Of a stretch of DNA of 64,000 bases, positions 22,098 through 31,054 are shown piece by piece (within the stretch, counting starts at the first letter, position 1; each line of letters opens with the position of its first letter). Both the position numbers and the translations under genes were made by a program. The notes beneath the pieces were generated by a model. It made no database searches. It had not been told where the DNA came from and worked only from the letters and a program-made list of their open reading frames with translations. The DNA is from Hyaloscypha bicolor E. Taxonomy: Eukaryota; Ascomycota; Leotiomycetes; Helotiales; Hyaloscyphaceae. Location: positions 2,641,750-2,705,749 of the forward strand of contig NW_020194589.1 of NCBI RefSeq assembly GCF_002865645.1, in the 5' to 3' direction.

Positions 22098-25000
22098 ATG
22101 GCTTCGAAATCTGCCCAGAAGAACTTGACCAGCCAGTTCATGTCGATCACTGGTGTCAACGAGAAGTTAGCGCAAAGGGTAAGGTTCCTGCCTGGTGTCT
22201 GGCATCTGCCAAATGGACAGAACCATGGCTGACAGCTCCTTCCTCGACAGTTGCTTAAGGGATCTAACTGGAAGCTGGAGCAAGCTTGTGACAGGTAAGA
22301 CAACTATTTCATTAATCGTTTGCACGGAAGTATCAAATATGGACAACATTCGAAAGGCATTCGAACGCCACGAGAATATCAATATCTCCAAGTCGAGCGC
22401 AGGCCTACCGCTCGAACTTCCCGGGAGCGGCGCCTCTACATAGCGCGGCCATCCCCAAGGATCGGCACACGGCGATGAACAAGGGACAACACCACCCGAA
22501 GGTCAAGAAACGCCATCCATTGCAGACCTTGTGAGGGAAAGTACGGTACTCAGACACTCCAATGAGCCCGACAAGTCCTCACAATCGGGGGCCAATGACT
22601 TTGCACGTGCACCGGGAGCACAACTACCCAACCAGCGTCCCCGAAGATTGCTAGATACTCCCGGGAACCGTACAGCTTCGATTGAGTGCAAGCCATGGGG
22701 AACAGACAGACAGGTCAACCAACCCCCCAATGCTTTACAATCGGGAATGGGTCCCATCCAGCATCCACAGACTCCAGGCTATCTAGCCGCTGCCACCTCC
22801 ATTGCTTCACGATCGGGAAGGAGAGGGGGCATCATCCAGCCCCCACCGGGCTTTCAAAGCTTTCCGGCTAGGGACAATCCCGGAGGATTTACAGACCCCT
22901 CCAGGAACTTTCCAACGAGGAATAGTGCGACAAACGAGATGGTATCAGGAGAAGGCATGCATGGCATGCAGACCAATGACCTCTTTGAAACCTCACCAAC
23001 GGGAACGGGTGCCTTCCAATTCGCATCGGGATTTCGGAGCCATCCACCCAACGCTTACGGAGGCTCTGTTATGAGCCATACTACTTTGTCTCAAAATGCC
23101 TGGGACCCGCAGTTTAATCGCTTCTCCGATGCCTCACTATTGGGAATTGGAACTCCCCCGGGTCTACCTGACCATCAGCCGTATGCCAATGGTCACTTTG
23201 GAACTCCTACAACTCCCCATTATGGAAACGGCCAGGATGCTTTGGCTGCAAATTTGAATCAACAATTCGGATCAGCAGTTGACGCTCCTACTGACCTACT
23301 GAATGGCTATCAACATAACCCTCACCAGCCATTTGGTCAATTACCAATTGGACAGTACACCAATGGATCTTCTTATAATCCTCCCCCACATCTTCAACCA
23401 CACATTCCAGCATTGGATGGAGGTGTGAGGCCAATAGCTCCATCGCATCTGAATCACTCTGTGGCCCCAGCCGATCGGGATTCCACCGATGAGGAAGCCT
23501 TGAAGGACTTGATGAGAGGTGTGTACCACCCATACATCAATCTGCGAATCGATCCAACTGACCTATCCTAGTAAGCTCCAGTGAAATCTACTCGCCCCTT
23601 TCAGACCCAACAAGCCCCAAAAAGGACCCTGCCCCTTATGCCAATCAAATATTGTCCTCAACGACCCCAAGGAGGACTCCAGCATCCGCTGCCTCCAGAG
23701 CCGTCGAAGATTTGAATAGCAGAGAGCAATCTCTACCACCAACTACGATGGCCGACCATCCTGCCTACGGTGGTGATCGCGTACGTCTTCATGTCTCCCT
23801 TCCTCATCCTCAGGTCGCCGGGGAAAGTGACTTCCGGTCTCAGACAGGACGTCACCCAGCTAGTCAAGATTCTCAAAAGAGACCTCTAACTTGGGCTGCC
23901 ATTGTGGCGCAGTCCCCTCCCCCTTCGATCAATGGAGGCGGCGTGCAGAACTTGATCGGTCCCTCTTCGACTAACGCTGGGCGTGTGTCATCGAAGCATG
24001 CTGAGGCTTCGAGATCCGAAAAAACTCCTCTCGATTCCGCAGCCAGGGCCTCGTTGCCTCGCCCACCTCCACCATCCGACACCCAAGAGCGGCGGGTACC
24101 GGGAACCGCGTTTCCAAACCAACCACCCATTGATTGGGACCAACCATTCACGAGTCTCGACCAAATTCCTGAAAGTCTCCTTCGCCGGCTTCCCTCGAGT
24201 GAACGATGTCGAATCGAGGACACATTTACGCGTCGCAGGGGCCGCGTATGGATTCGTCCTTTAACCAACGCTGAGCAGTTGGCAAGACAACATTCCGAGG
24301 CTTCGAACGCCGGCGAGACTCCTTCCAGTTCCACGGTCCCGGCTTTGTTGACTCCACCAGACCCAACATCAGATGGTCCTCCTTGGCCGACTCTTTCCGA
24401 AAGCAATTCCATGGGTGAGAAAGGAAAGTCCAAGAGAGGACCTAAGCCGGAATCCAAAAATGAAACCAAGCCAGAACCCAAGCCAGGACCAGGACCAAGT
24501 TCAGGATACGATTCAGACCCGGATGCAGGACCCAACTTCACACCCGTTCATATTGTGCAAATCAGCTACAACGGCGTGGATTGGAGCACCATCCTGAATT
24601 CTTTCCAATTGAAAAGCAAATCGATATCCGACTTTCCTTTTGAGCGTGGACAGAATGCTAACCCAAAAACCAACAGTTACTTTACATCTAACGGATCTGC
24701 ACCACTTGCGAAGGAAAAGGACAGCCTCGCCAAGCTCTTCGAGAAGTACAGAGGTTAGCACACCCAAGCCGTTACTGTAGAATTGACGAGGCTGATTGAA
24801 GTATGATTTTGCAGAATCCACAGATGAAGAAGACAAGACAGGTGTCAACGGTACAATGAGATATCTCCAAGACTTGGGCCTGAATCTTGAAAGTGCCGAG
24901 ATCTTGGTGCCTCTTGAGATTGTGCAAGCACCAGCTTTGGCAGAGATGTCAAAAGAGGCATTCATCGATGGATGGAAGACTGTTGGGTGCGTTTGCTTAC

Positions 25001-25479
25001 ATACTAAGATCATTCGCCTGCTAACTCAACATCTCAGCGCCGATACGATCCCAAAGCAAAAGGCATACGTTGCTGGCCAGCTTAAGCAATTGTCCACTGA
25101 CATGGCGCTGTTCAAGAAAGTATACCGACACACATTTGTCTGTTCCAGAGAACAAGGCCAGAAAGCCCTTCCCCTGGAAAATGCTCTCGTGTATTGGGAG
25201 ATGGTTTTCAATTCACCTGGACAGCCGTGGATTACCGGCACTCCCCCCACAACAACCAACTGGACCAACTTGTGGATCGAATTTCTGAGGGCAAACTGGA
25301 CAAAGACAGTCAACAAGGATATGTGGAACCAGACCTTTGAGTTCTTTCAGAAGACAATGCGGGATGAGACCTTGAGTTTCTGGAGCGAGGATGGTGCCTG
25401 GCCCGGGGTTATTGACGAGTTTGTTGCGTTCGTCAAGGAAAAGAGGGGTGATCTTCCAGACACCATGGAGACGGATTAG
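22098..25479 (+). CDS. DCN1: DCN1, cullin neddylation co-E3 (UBA + PONY)
   Basis: Scaffold-type co-E3 that brings NEDD8/Rub1-charged Ubc12 to cullins. Exons are 22098-22178, 22251-22294, 24677-24753, 24815-24986 and 25038-25479. They total 816 nt, giving 271 residues, the normal size for the family. The UBA part reads SQFMSITGVNEKLAQR then LLKGSNWKLEQACDSYF. The PONY part has GTMRYLQDLG, GLNLESAEILV, GWKTVGADTIPKQKAYV, KVYRHTFVCSREQGQK, VNKDMWNQTFEFF and WSEDGAWPGVIDEFVAF. Introns 1, 3 and 4 are 51-72 nt, but intron 2 (22295-24676) is 2,382 nt and contains two long frames on the same strand. Its borders are normal: GTAAGA donor, TGCTAACCC branch and CAACAG acceptor. They join QACD to SYFTSNG exactly as the family requires. 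Confidence 0.93.
22444..23570 (+). CDS. Embedded open frame 1, low-complexity Pro/Asn/Gly-rich, within the DCN1 intron
   Basis: I do not recognise this protein. The frame is open from just after a stop at 22441 to the stop at 23568-23570. Its first in-frame ATG is at 22747 (QSGMGPIQHP), so either a start lies there (about 274 codons) or an upstream exon is spliced on. The sequence is disordered-looking: PPPGFQSF, GTPPGLPDHQPYANGHFGTP, YNPPPHLQPHIP. It ends in a more ordinary segment, EEALKDLMRGVYHPYINLR. A possible acceptor at 22553 (TACTCAG) has the same phase as the DCN1 exon 2 donor. Codon choice looks coding rather than random. It could be an independent nested gene, an alternative DCN1 exon, or a decaying gene. 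Confidence 0.45.
23563..24676 (+). CDS. Embedded open frame 2, Ser/Pro/Lys-rich, reading in frame into DCN1 exon 3
   Basis: Unrecognised frame of about 370 codons, with its first ATG at 23748 (MADHPAYGGDRVR). It overlaps the end of frame 1 in a different register. It contains a possibly folded segment, LDQIPESLLRRLPSSERCR with RRRGRVWIRPLTNAEQL, and a Lys/Pro/Glu repeat tract. It runs without a stop through the DCN1 acceptor into SYFTSNGSAPLAKEK. If intron 2 were replaced by two shorter introns (22295-22553 and 23571-23719), both frames would join DCN1 in phase as a linker of roughly 650-700 residues. The family-size argument favours the short DCN1, so this is best treated as intronic unless transcripts show otherwise. 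Confidence 0.4.
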
Positions 25480-25738
25480 AGAGTTTAATAGGGTTTCTTC
25501 TTTGGAGTTTGACTTGACTCTTCTTTGCTTGTTAAGCGGGCATTGCACAGCGGCGTTCATCGTTTGCTTTTCTAGATTCCGAATGGACTCAGCACGAATT
25601 ATGGCAAAAGACTTTCATCTTAAACCCCTTCTCTTCTGGAACATGTGTGATAAAACACGACCGCTGTTGTGCTTAATTCCGATTTCGCCATGCAGTGCCA
25701 TATTGTACAATTCTACACAATCTAATCCGTCCTCTTGC

Positions 25739-26196
25739 TCAAAACTCCTCCCTCGTATCCCACGGAATAGATCCTCCAATCTTACTCAAACTTTCTAACG
25801 TCCCATCGCCCATCTTCACGCTACTGAACTTAATCATTCTCGGATCCAGGCCCAACGTCTTCCTGACATCGTCTTGTATCCGGCTTGAGGCATCGTATCG
25901 CATTATAAAGTAGTGACCGTTGTCGTGCTGCGCTTGATGTTTTCGTGTTCGTTTTGGCAGCGAGAACACACCCCAGTTCTTGATACCGCGGATGGTACCG
26001 CCGGACTTGAGGATCAGGGAGCCAGCCGTACGCACGATTCTGAGAGAATTGATCAGTTCTGAGGCTGAAGGAGAGAGGAAGGAGAGCTGTACTCTTTGAC
26101 CTCGCCGAGCTTGCCGGGCCGGACCTGGCGGCGTCAGCATTTTATTCAGAAGGGTTTAGATAACATACTTACAACTGCAATAAGTTCGTACAACAT
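25739..26196 (-). CDS. MRP17: Mitochondrial small-subunit ribosomal protein bS6m
   Basis: Component of the mitochondrial small ribosomal subunit (bacterial S6, yeast Mrp17). Exons read 26196-26173, 26124-26093 and 26039-25739, 118 residues. The first exon encodes only MLYELIAV, the second VRPGKLGEVK, and the third starts with IVRTAGSLILKSGG and continues with GIKNWGVFSLPKRTRKHQ and GHYFIMRYDA. All of these are typical of fungal S6. The second donor is the less common GTACAG. The frame apparently starting at 26140 is only intron read-through. The start codon lies 203 bp from that of RRB1, which is transcribed the other way. Confidence 0.93.
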
Positions 26197-26399
26197 CTTG
26201 AGGCTAGCTTTGCATCGGTGCCGTATCCGTTCTCAAGTCGACGGGAGCTGATGTTGAAGTTAAGCCGCTTCGGATTAACGTTTTTCCCGCACCAGAAAAA
26301 AAGTTGGGAAACCCACGATTGCGGTTTCGATAAGAAAATTGTCTACGAAATTCCGTCAATTTTCCGCAACGCAGTCAACCTCGCAAACGACAGGTGAAG
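26197..26399. promoter_or_regulatory. Compact bidirectional promoter, bS6m / RRB1
   Basis: 203 bp separate two divergent start codons of ribosome-related genes. The part near RRB1 has A- and T-runs (GTTTTTCCC, AGAAAAAAAG). Specific factor sites were not identified. Confidence 0.5.
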
Positions 26400-27945
26400 A
26401 TGTCCAAGCGCCCGGCAGAAGAACAAGAGAATGGCGGCGTGTCGTTGAAGGGTGGAGAGCGCCCGGGACAAGGCGAGCTGGAAGATGAGTTGGGAGAGTT
26501 CGAGGACGAGTTCGAGGATGAATATGAGAGCGAGGATGAGATTCTTGAGGCGGGCGTGGATGGCAGACCGGATGCTGAAAGAGAAGCTGAAGAGAAGACC
26601 GGTGAGCAATTGCTGGATTGAAAATGGTTTAGGGCGCATAGTTATGGCGTTTTGCTAACATATACTAGAAGCTATGGACGTGGACCAGCAGACATTCATA
26701 GTTGGCAGAAATAAGCTGGAACCTGGCCAGACATTATCCCCAGATCTTTCGACTTATGAGATGTTACATGCGCTGAGTACACCTTGGCCCTGTCTTTCCT
26801 TCGATATTGTGAAGGATAGTTTGGGAGACAACCGGAAGACCTACCCCGCCACGATGTACGCTGTTGCAGGAACCCAAGCAGACAGGAAACGAGAAAAGGA
26901 AAACCAATTGATGGTTATGAAGTTTAGCGGTCTTAGTAGGATGGAGAGGGAGCAGGATGATGAGGATTCGTCTGACGACGAGGACGAGGACGCAGATCCA
27001 ATACTCGAGTCCACTTCAATACCGCTCACATCTACCACCAACCGAATCCGCGCTCACCAAACTCCTTCTTCAAACTCTTCACAGCCTCCAACAACCTTGA
27101 CGGCTTCAATGATGGAGTCGGGCCAAGTTCTCATCCACGACGTTACCCCCCATCTCGCCTCCTTTGATACCCCTGGCACTGTTATCACCCCACAACAAAA
27201 CAAAGCCATATCTACACTTCGAATGCACAAGACCGAAGGCTACGCAGTAGATTGGTCCCCCCTCGTGTCAACCGGAAAGCTCTTAACCGGCGACAATAAT
27301 GGAGGCATATATGTCACCACACGTACAGCTGGCGAAGGTTGGGCAACCGACTCGAGGCCTTTCACTGGTCATGAAGGCAGTGTCGAGGAACTCCAATGGA
27401 GCCCTTCTGAGCGGAACGTCTTTGCGTCTGCATCGAGTGATGGGACTATCAAGGTGTGGGATGTGCGGAGTAAGAGTAGAAAAGCAGCACTCAGTATTCA
27501 AGTCAGCAATACAGACGTGAATGTCATGTCTTGGTCTCACCAAACCACACATCTCCTCGCTTCAGGTGCGGACGACGGTGTTTGGGCTGTTTGGGATCTG
27601 CGTCAGTGGAAGCCAAATACTTCTTCATCAGCACCGTCGAAACCTACACCTGTGGCCAGCTTCAACTTCCACAAAGAGCAAATCACCAGCGTGGAATGGC
27701 ATCCGACAGATGATAGCATTGTAGCTGTTGCGGCTGGCGATGATACCTTAACTTTGTGGGATCTGGCGGTAGAGCTCGACGACGAGGAGAGCAAGGATAC
27801 CGGTGGAGTAAATGAGGTGCCTCCTCAGTTACTGTTTGTCCACTACATGGAGAAGGCTAAGGAGCTGCATTTCCACCCACAGATACCTGGCTGCTTGGTT
27901 GGTACTGGCGAGGCCTTCAATGTGTTTAAGACCATCAGTGTGTAG
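26400..27945 (+). CDS. RRB1: RRB1/GRWD1-type WD40 ribosome assembly chaperone
   Basis: Nuclear/nucleolar WD-repeat chaperone (yeast Rrb1, human GRWD1) that accompanies ribosomal protein uL3 in 60S assembly. Exons are 26400-26601 and 26669-27945, 492 residues. The 67-nt intron has donor GTGAGC and branch GCTAACA. The N-terminus is acidic (LEDELGEFEDEFEDEYESED), followed by the signature LHALSTPWPCLSFDIVKD, a second acidic stretch, and WD repeats. The clearest repeats are FTGHEGSVEELQWSP...VWDVRS, ASGADDGVWAVWDLR and VEWHPTDDSIVAVAAGDD. The C-terminus ends HYMEKAKELHFHPQIPGCL. ATG 26400 is the first in frame. The neighbouring divergent gene bS6m serves the mitochondrial ribosome. Confidence 0.93.
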
Positions 27946-29275
27946 TACGAAACACAGATAACATTGGCAAGTTCCGTGACTCCTTTTCAGAAAATCAAGT
28001 TGATGTGCACTCACGTGATGAGTATCTCAGGTCTCTGGAGCGCTGCTGGCGACAAAAGTGAGGTGGCCTGGTACTGAGGCTGATAGACGGTCGGACGGAG
28101 GGTCCTCATCCCACTTATATTTGGCCAGTCATCATTGAAAGATGTCTTTGTGGTTGAAAACAAGACAACGCCATTGTCATGGAAACCTCCGCCAGGCCAC
28201 AAGGAAGGAGCGGGGGGTTCCTCCTCAAAACGCCCATTTCCACTTCCGGCCCGATCCCTGGGAATGTCGTTCCAGAATTCCCGCACAGCGATGTGGTGCG
28301 AAGTTCGAACAGCGGTGAGACTGGTCAAAGTGTTCTTTCGAAGTTTCGAAGCTTCCATGGCGCCGTGGAGTTCCGCAGCTCGCGCTCTGGCCAGGCTCGC
28401 CCAAAGAAGTCAAGAAGTCCTGAAGCCTAAGGGAAAGGCGACAGGGATGAGTTCCCCTCACCGGGGATCGAAAGTCTCCCCGGATCTGGGTCCAAACAAC
28501 AGATTTGATGCGCATAAGCACTCGGAGATCAGTGGGCCCCGCAAAGGCCCACCATGGGCCATGGCCCCTGTGTCTTGCAAGGCAAGAGAAATGAGTCGCT
28601 CGCAGCAAAGGAGCGCTGCTCAGCCAGCCAGCCAGTCAAGCCCAAGAAACGTAAAAGTTTCATCAAAGAAGCAAGCTGGCCCAGCAAATGCCTGAAAGCG
28701 GGTTGGTGGATGCGACGCAGCGCCAGCACGGGGCCAATCAGGCGTGTGACCGGGGCGAGAGCGCCAATAGCAGCGAGTGCGAGGAAAACTCAGGAAATGT
28801 TTTCGCGGCGCTCGTGACTGTCGCCTTCTTCGCCGGCCCAGGGTTCGGATTGGCTGCCGCTTGCCGTATGTGCACCCTCAGGGCTCCCCTGCGCAAAACT
28901 AAACACTGTTTCCCCGCAAATGTCCATGGCTGTGGAAGTGCGGGATGAGATGGGCCCAAGGCCAGTCCTGCGGGTTCACTTCGTTCTAGTCTCCCTCCCT
29001 TCCTTCTCCCCCAGCCGCCTGTTCCGCCTCCTCCCTTCACTTCCCTTCTGGCCCTTCTGGTCGTCTCTCCTGTCTCGCTCTCCTTTCTACACACTGGTGT
29101 TAGGTTGGAGAGTATCAACTGCCAGAGCTGCATCTTTCCACTCGTCAACAAACCCAATGAGCGAGTGTCTCCAAGTGCTCATCTTCGTGGAGGAGATGAA
29201 GAGCCCCATCTAACCGGGCCATATTTTGGAACAAAACGAACGACCAGTTTTCGAGCCCACGACCCACACGTGAGC
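27946..29275. other. GC-rich intergenic stretch, no gene recognised
   Basis: A 186-codon plus-strand frame (28135-28695) and antisense frames here look compositional. The part nearest 29276 is pyrimidine-rich and probably leader or promoter. Confidence 0.5.
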
Positions 29276-30067
29276 ATGGTAGAGATATACTGCGACCCTA
29301 GGTCATCTATAGACACCTTCACCTTTACCTTCTCCGCAGGCCCGTCCCGCAAGTTCTCCTTCGACAGGCCATTATCAGTTCCTGTCCCGTCAAACCGGCC
29401 CTTCAAGCGTCGACGGGCCCTGTCTGATGTCGACGGCGACGGCAATGAGGGGAGGAAGAAAAGACGCCTACGGTTACACCTCATCACTTCGCGTCTCAGT
29501 CGGCCATTCTCCCAGCCGGCTTCCAACATCGTCAACCACGGCGTCTCCAGAGTTGCAATCTGGGGAGCGAGAAACAAAATTCACAACAAGACTGTACTAA
29601 GAAAGGCCGCCATCATGAACCGAGTACGCATGAGTATGGATGCGGCGAAGGACTTCATGCGTCTTGAGCAAGAGAGAACCAAGGGACGGATGTCGTTGCG
29701 TCAGCTTGTTATTCAGAAACCTCGCTGCAACGATACGCCACTTCCGCCATCACCACTTGGACTGTCAGCCTATGACGCCTTGGACATGGAAGATGACATA
29801 TCTGACCCTTACGAGGAGGACTTCGGGATCGACAGGTCAGACGGTATTGATAGGATCTCGGCAATCTATAGCGATTTCAATATCATGAATCCCGTTTCCA
29901 GCGAGGGAGGGGATGGAGACGACTGGGGTTTCCTCGACGCTTTGGACGGTATTCAACCACAGGACTTGCCAGACACGCCGCCAGCTCCGCCAGAGGACAG
30001 TATTGTTGACTTGCTAAGGGAGAAGGAGCGTCAGGGGGATGGCTACTTTGTGACCGTCATGGACTGA
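29276..30067 (+). CDS. Conserved fungal protein of unknown function
   Basis: Single-exon frame of 263 residues from ATG 29276; the longer frame upstream begins only at a TTG. The N-terminus is basic and Ser/Pro-rich, with a possible nuclear signal RPFKRRRALS and a second basic cluster RKKRRLRLHLITSRLSRPF. A helical segment LRKAAIMNRVRMSMDAAKDF follows. The C-terminal half is acidic (DPYEEDFGIDRSDGIDR, GGDGDDWGFLDALDG). I believe similar proteins occur across ascomycetes, but I know no function. No membrane segment or enzyme motif is visible. Confidence 0.75.
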   Translation: MVEIYCDPRSSIDTFTFTFSAGPSRKFSFDRPLSVPVPSNRPFKRRRALSDVDGDGNEGRKKRRLRLHLITSRLSRPFSQPASNIVNHGVSRVAIWGARNKIHNKTVLRKAAIMNRVRMSMDAAKDFMRLEQERTKGRMSLRQLVIQKPRCNDTPLPPSPLGLSAYDALDMEDDISDPYEEDFGIDRSDGIDRISAIYSDFNIMNPVSSEGGDGDDWGFLDALDGIQPQDLPDTPPAPPEDSIVDLLREKERQGDGYFVTVMD

Positions 30068-30199
30068 TCCACGAGATGGAGTAATGACTATAATCATTTC
30101 TTTCGTCGTGCAATGCATGCATCATACGGCGCCCACAAAATTGTTTTGGGTCAGGGCATGGTCAAGGTTGGACATGGAATAGAACAGGTGCATGCATAT

Positions 30200-30845
30200 C
30201 TAATGTTGTTGGAGTTTGACAGCGCGGTCCGCTGCAATATCACACATTGCCTTGAAGTGATGTGGATCAGTTCGAATAATCTATTTACTCTTTCAAGAGC
30301 ACTTACCTTGATAGCCTCTGCTCGCTCGAGCTTGATATCTCCTCTGTCTATCCTCGAACGCATGTCCTCCATGATGACTGGCCTTGACCTTCCGTTCACA
30401 AATACCCTTACTGACATCAGTTCCTATCGTCAGAATATAGATAGTGTTCATACACATATTTGAGACCAGGGAAGGTCTTCTCGTATTCAGCATTCAGATT
30501 CCGTAATTTAGTAGCCTCCTCCTCGCCACCGGTATTCAGTTGGGCTTGCTCGGCTTGTGACTGTGCACTCTCGACTTTCTTCTCACCAAGTCTGGGATGA
30601 GCACCAAGGATATTGTCCAGCCATTCTGTGTCACTTGTAGAGAGACTTTCAGACAGATCTATCAACTGGACTCCAACGCTTGCAATGAGGTCATAGTAAG
30701 ACTCGAACTTCTCGGTGTGGAGAAGATCGAGAGACAAGGTGTGCAGAGCAGTGCAAGGCTCGAAAAGAGCGTCCAGGACAGTTGCTCGCTCAATTGTAGA
30801 AAGAGCAGGAACGTCGAAAATAGGTGGAAGTTGGAAACCGGACAT
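30200..30845 (-). CDS. OHCU decarboxylase (URAD) domain protein
   Basis: Member of the 2-oxo-4-hydroxy-4-carboxy-5-ureidoimidazoline decarboxylase family, which completes conversion of urate to (S)-allantoin in purine catabolism. Exons read 30845-30454, 30406-30307 and 30250-30200, 180 residues. Family landmarks are DALFEPC near the N-terminus, AHPRLGEKK with the catalytic His, SAQSQAEQAQL with the S-x-x-E-Q element, YEKTFPGLKYVVFVNGRSR across the first junction, and MEDMRSRI. The last exon supplies AMCDIAADRAVKLQQH. Both acceptors end in AAG rather than CAG/TAG, because no YAG acceptor keeps the conserved frame. Fungal members often carry the domain alone, so the biochemical role is inferred. 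The gene is divergent from PRP19, 209 bp apart. Confidence 0.88.
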
Positions 30846-31054
30846 AATGGAAGTTTTCAAGAGTGATCAATGTGAATTGGATAATGTGAGAGATTGATGA
30901 AGTTGAAGATAAACTTGCTTGAGCAGATAGCTGAAAATGAGTCTAGACCTGATTGGGCACTAGCGTCACAAATTTCCAGCGCCTTCAAAGTTGAAGTTCT
31001 GCTTAACGATTTGATGCGCCAAAGCTCAGAACTCGATCTTCGACGTGATTAGAG
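30846..31054. promoter_or_regulatory. Compact bidirectional promoter, OHCU protein / PRP19
   Basis: 209 bp between divergent start codons. No recognisable factor site. Confidence 0.45.

Larger units (their letters stand above)
22295..24676 (+). other. Giant 2.4-kb intron of DCN1 with embedded open frames
   Basis: The phase-2 donor and acceptor rebuild a continuous UBA domain. The other introns in the window are mostly 48-90 nt. The interior is occupied by two long Pro/Asn/Ser-rich frames on the same strand (22444-23570 and about 23563-24676). No transposon ends, terminal repeats or target duplication were seen. Confidence 0.85.

Noticed and set aside
23571..23604. 34-nt intron between embedded frames 1 and 2
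   Set aside because: Too short for a fungal intron, and its splicing creates a stop codon.
23873..24541. 222-codon antisense frame over embedded frame 2
   Set aside because: Mirror of the Pro/Gly/Ser-rich plus-strand frame; low complexity on one strand commonly opens the other.
22294..24677. Retrotransposon with gag/pol-like overlapping frames in the DCN1 intron
   Set aside because: The frames overlap in shifted registers as in such elements, but there are no reverse transcriptase, protease or integrase motifs and no terminal repeats.
28135..28695. 186-codon plus-strand frame
   Set aside because: No family features, and equally long frames lie antisense; compositional.
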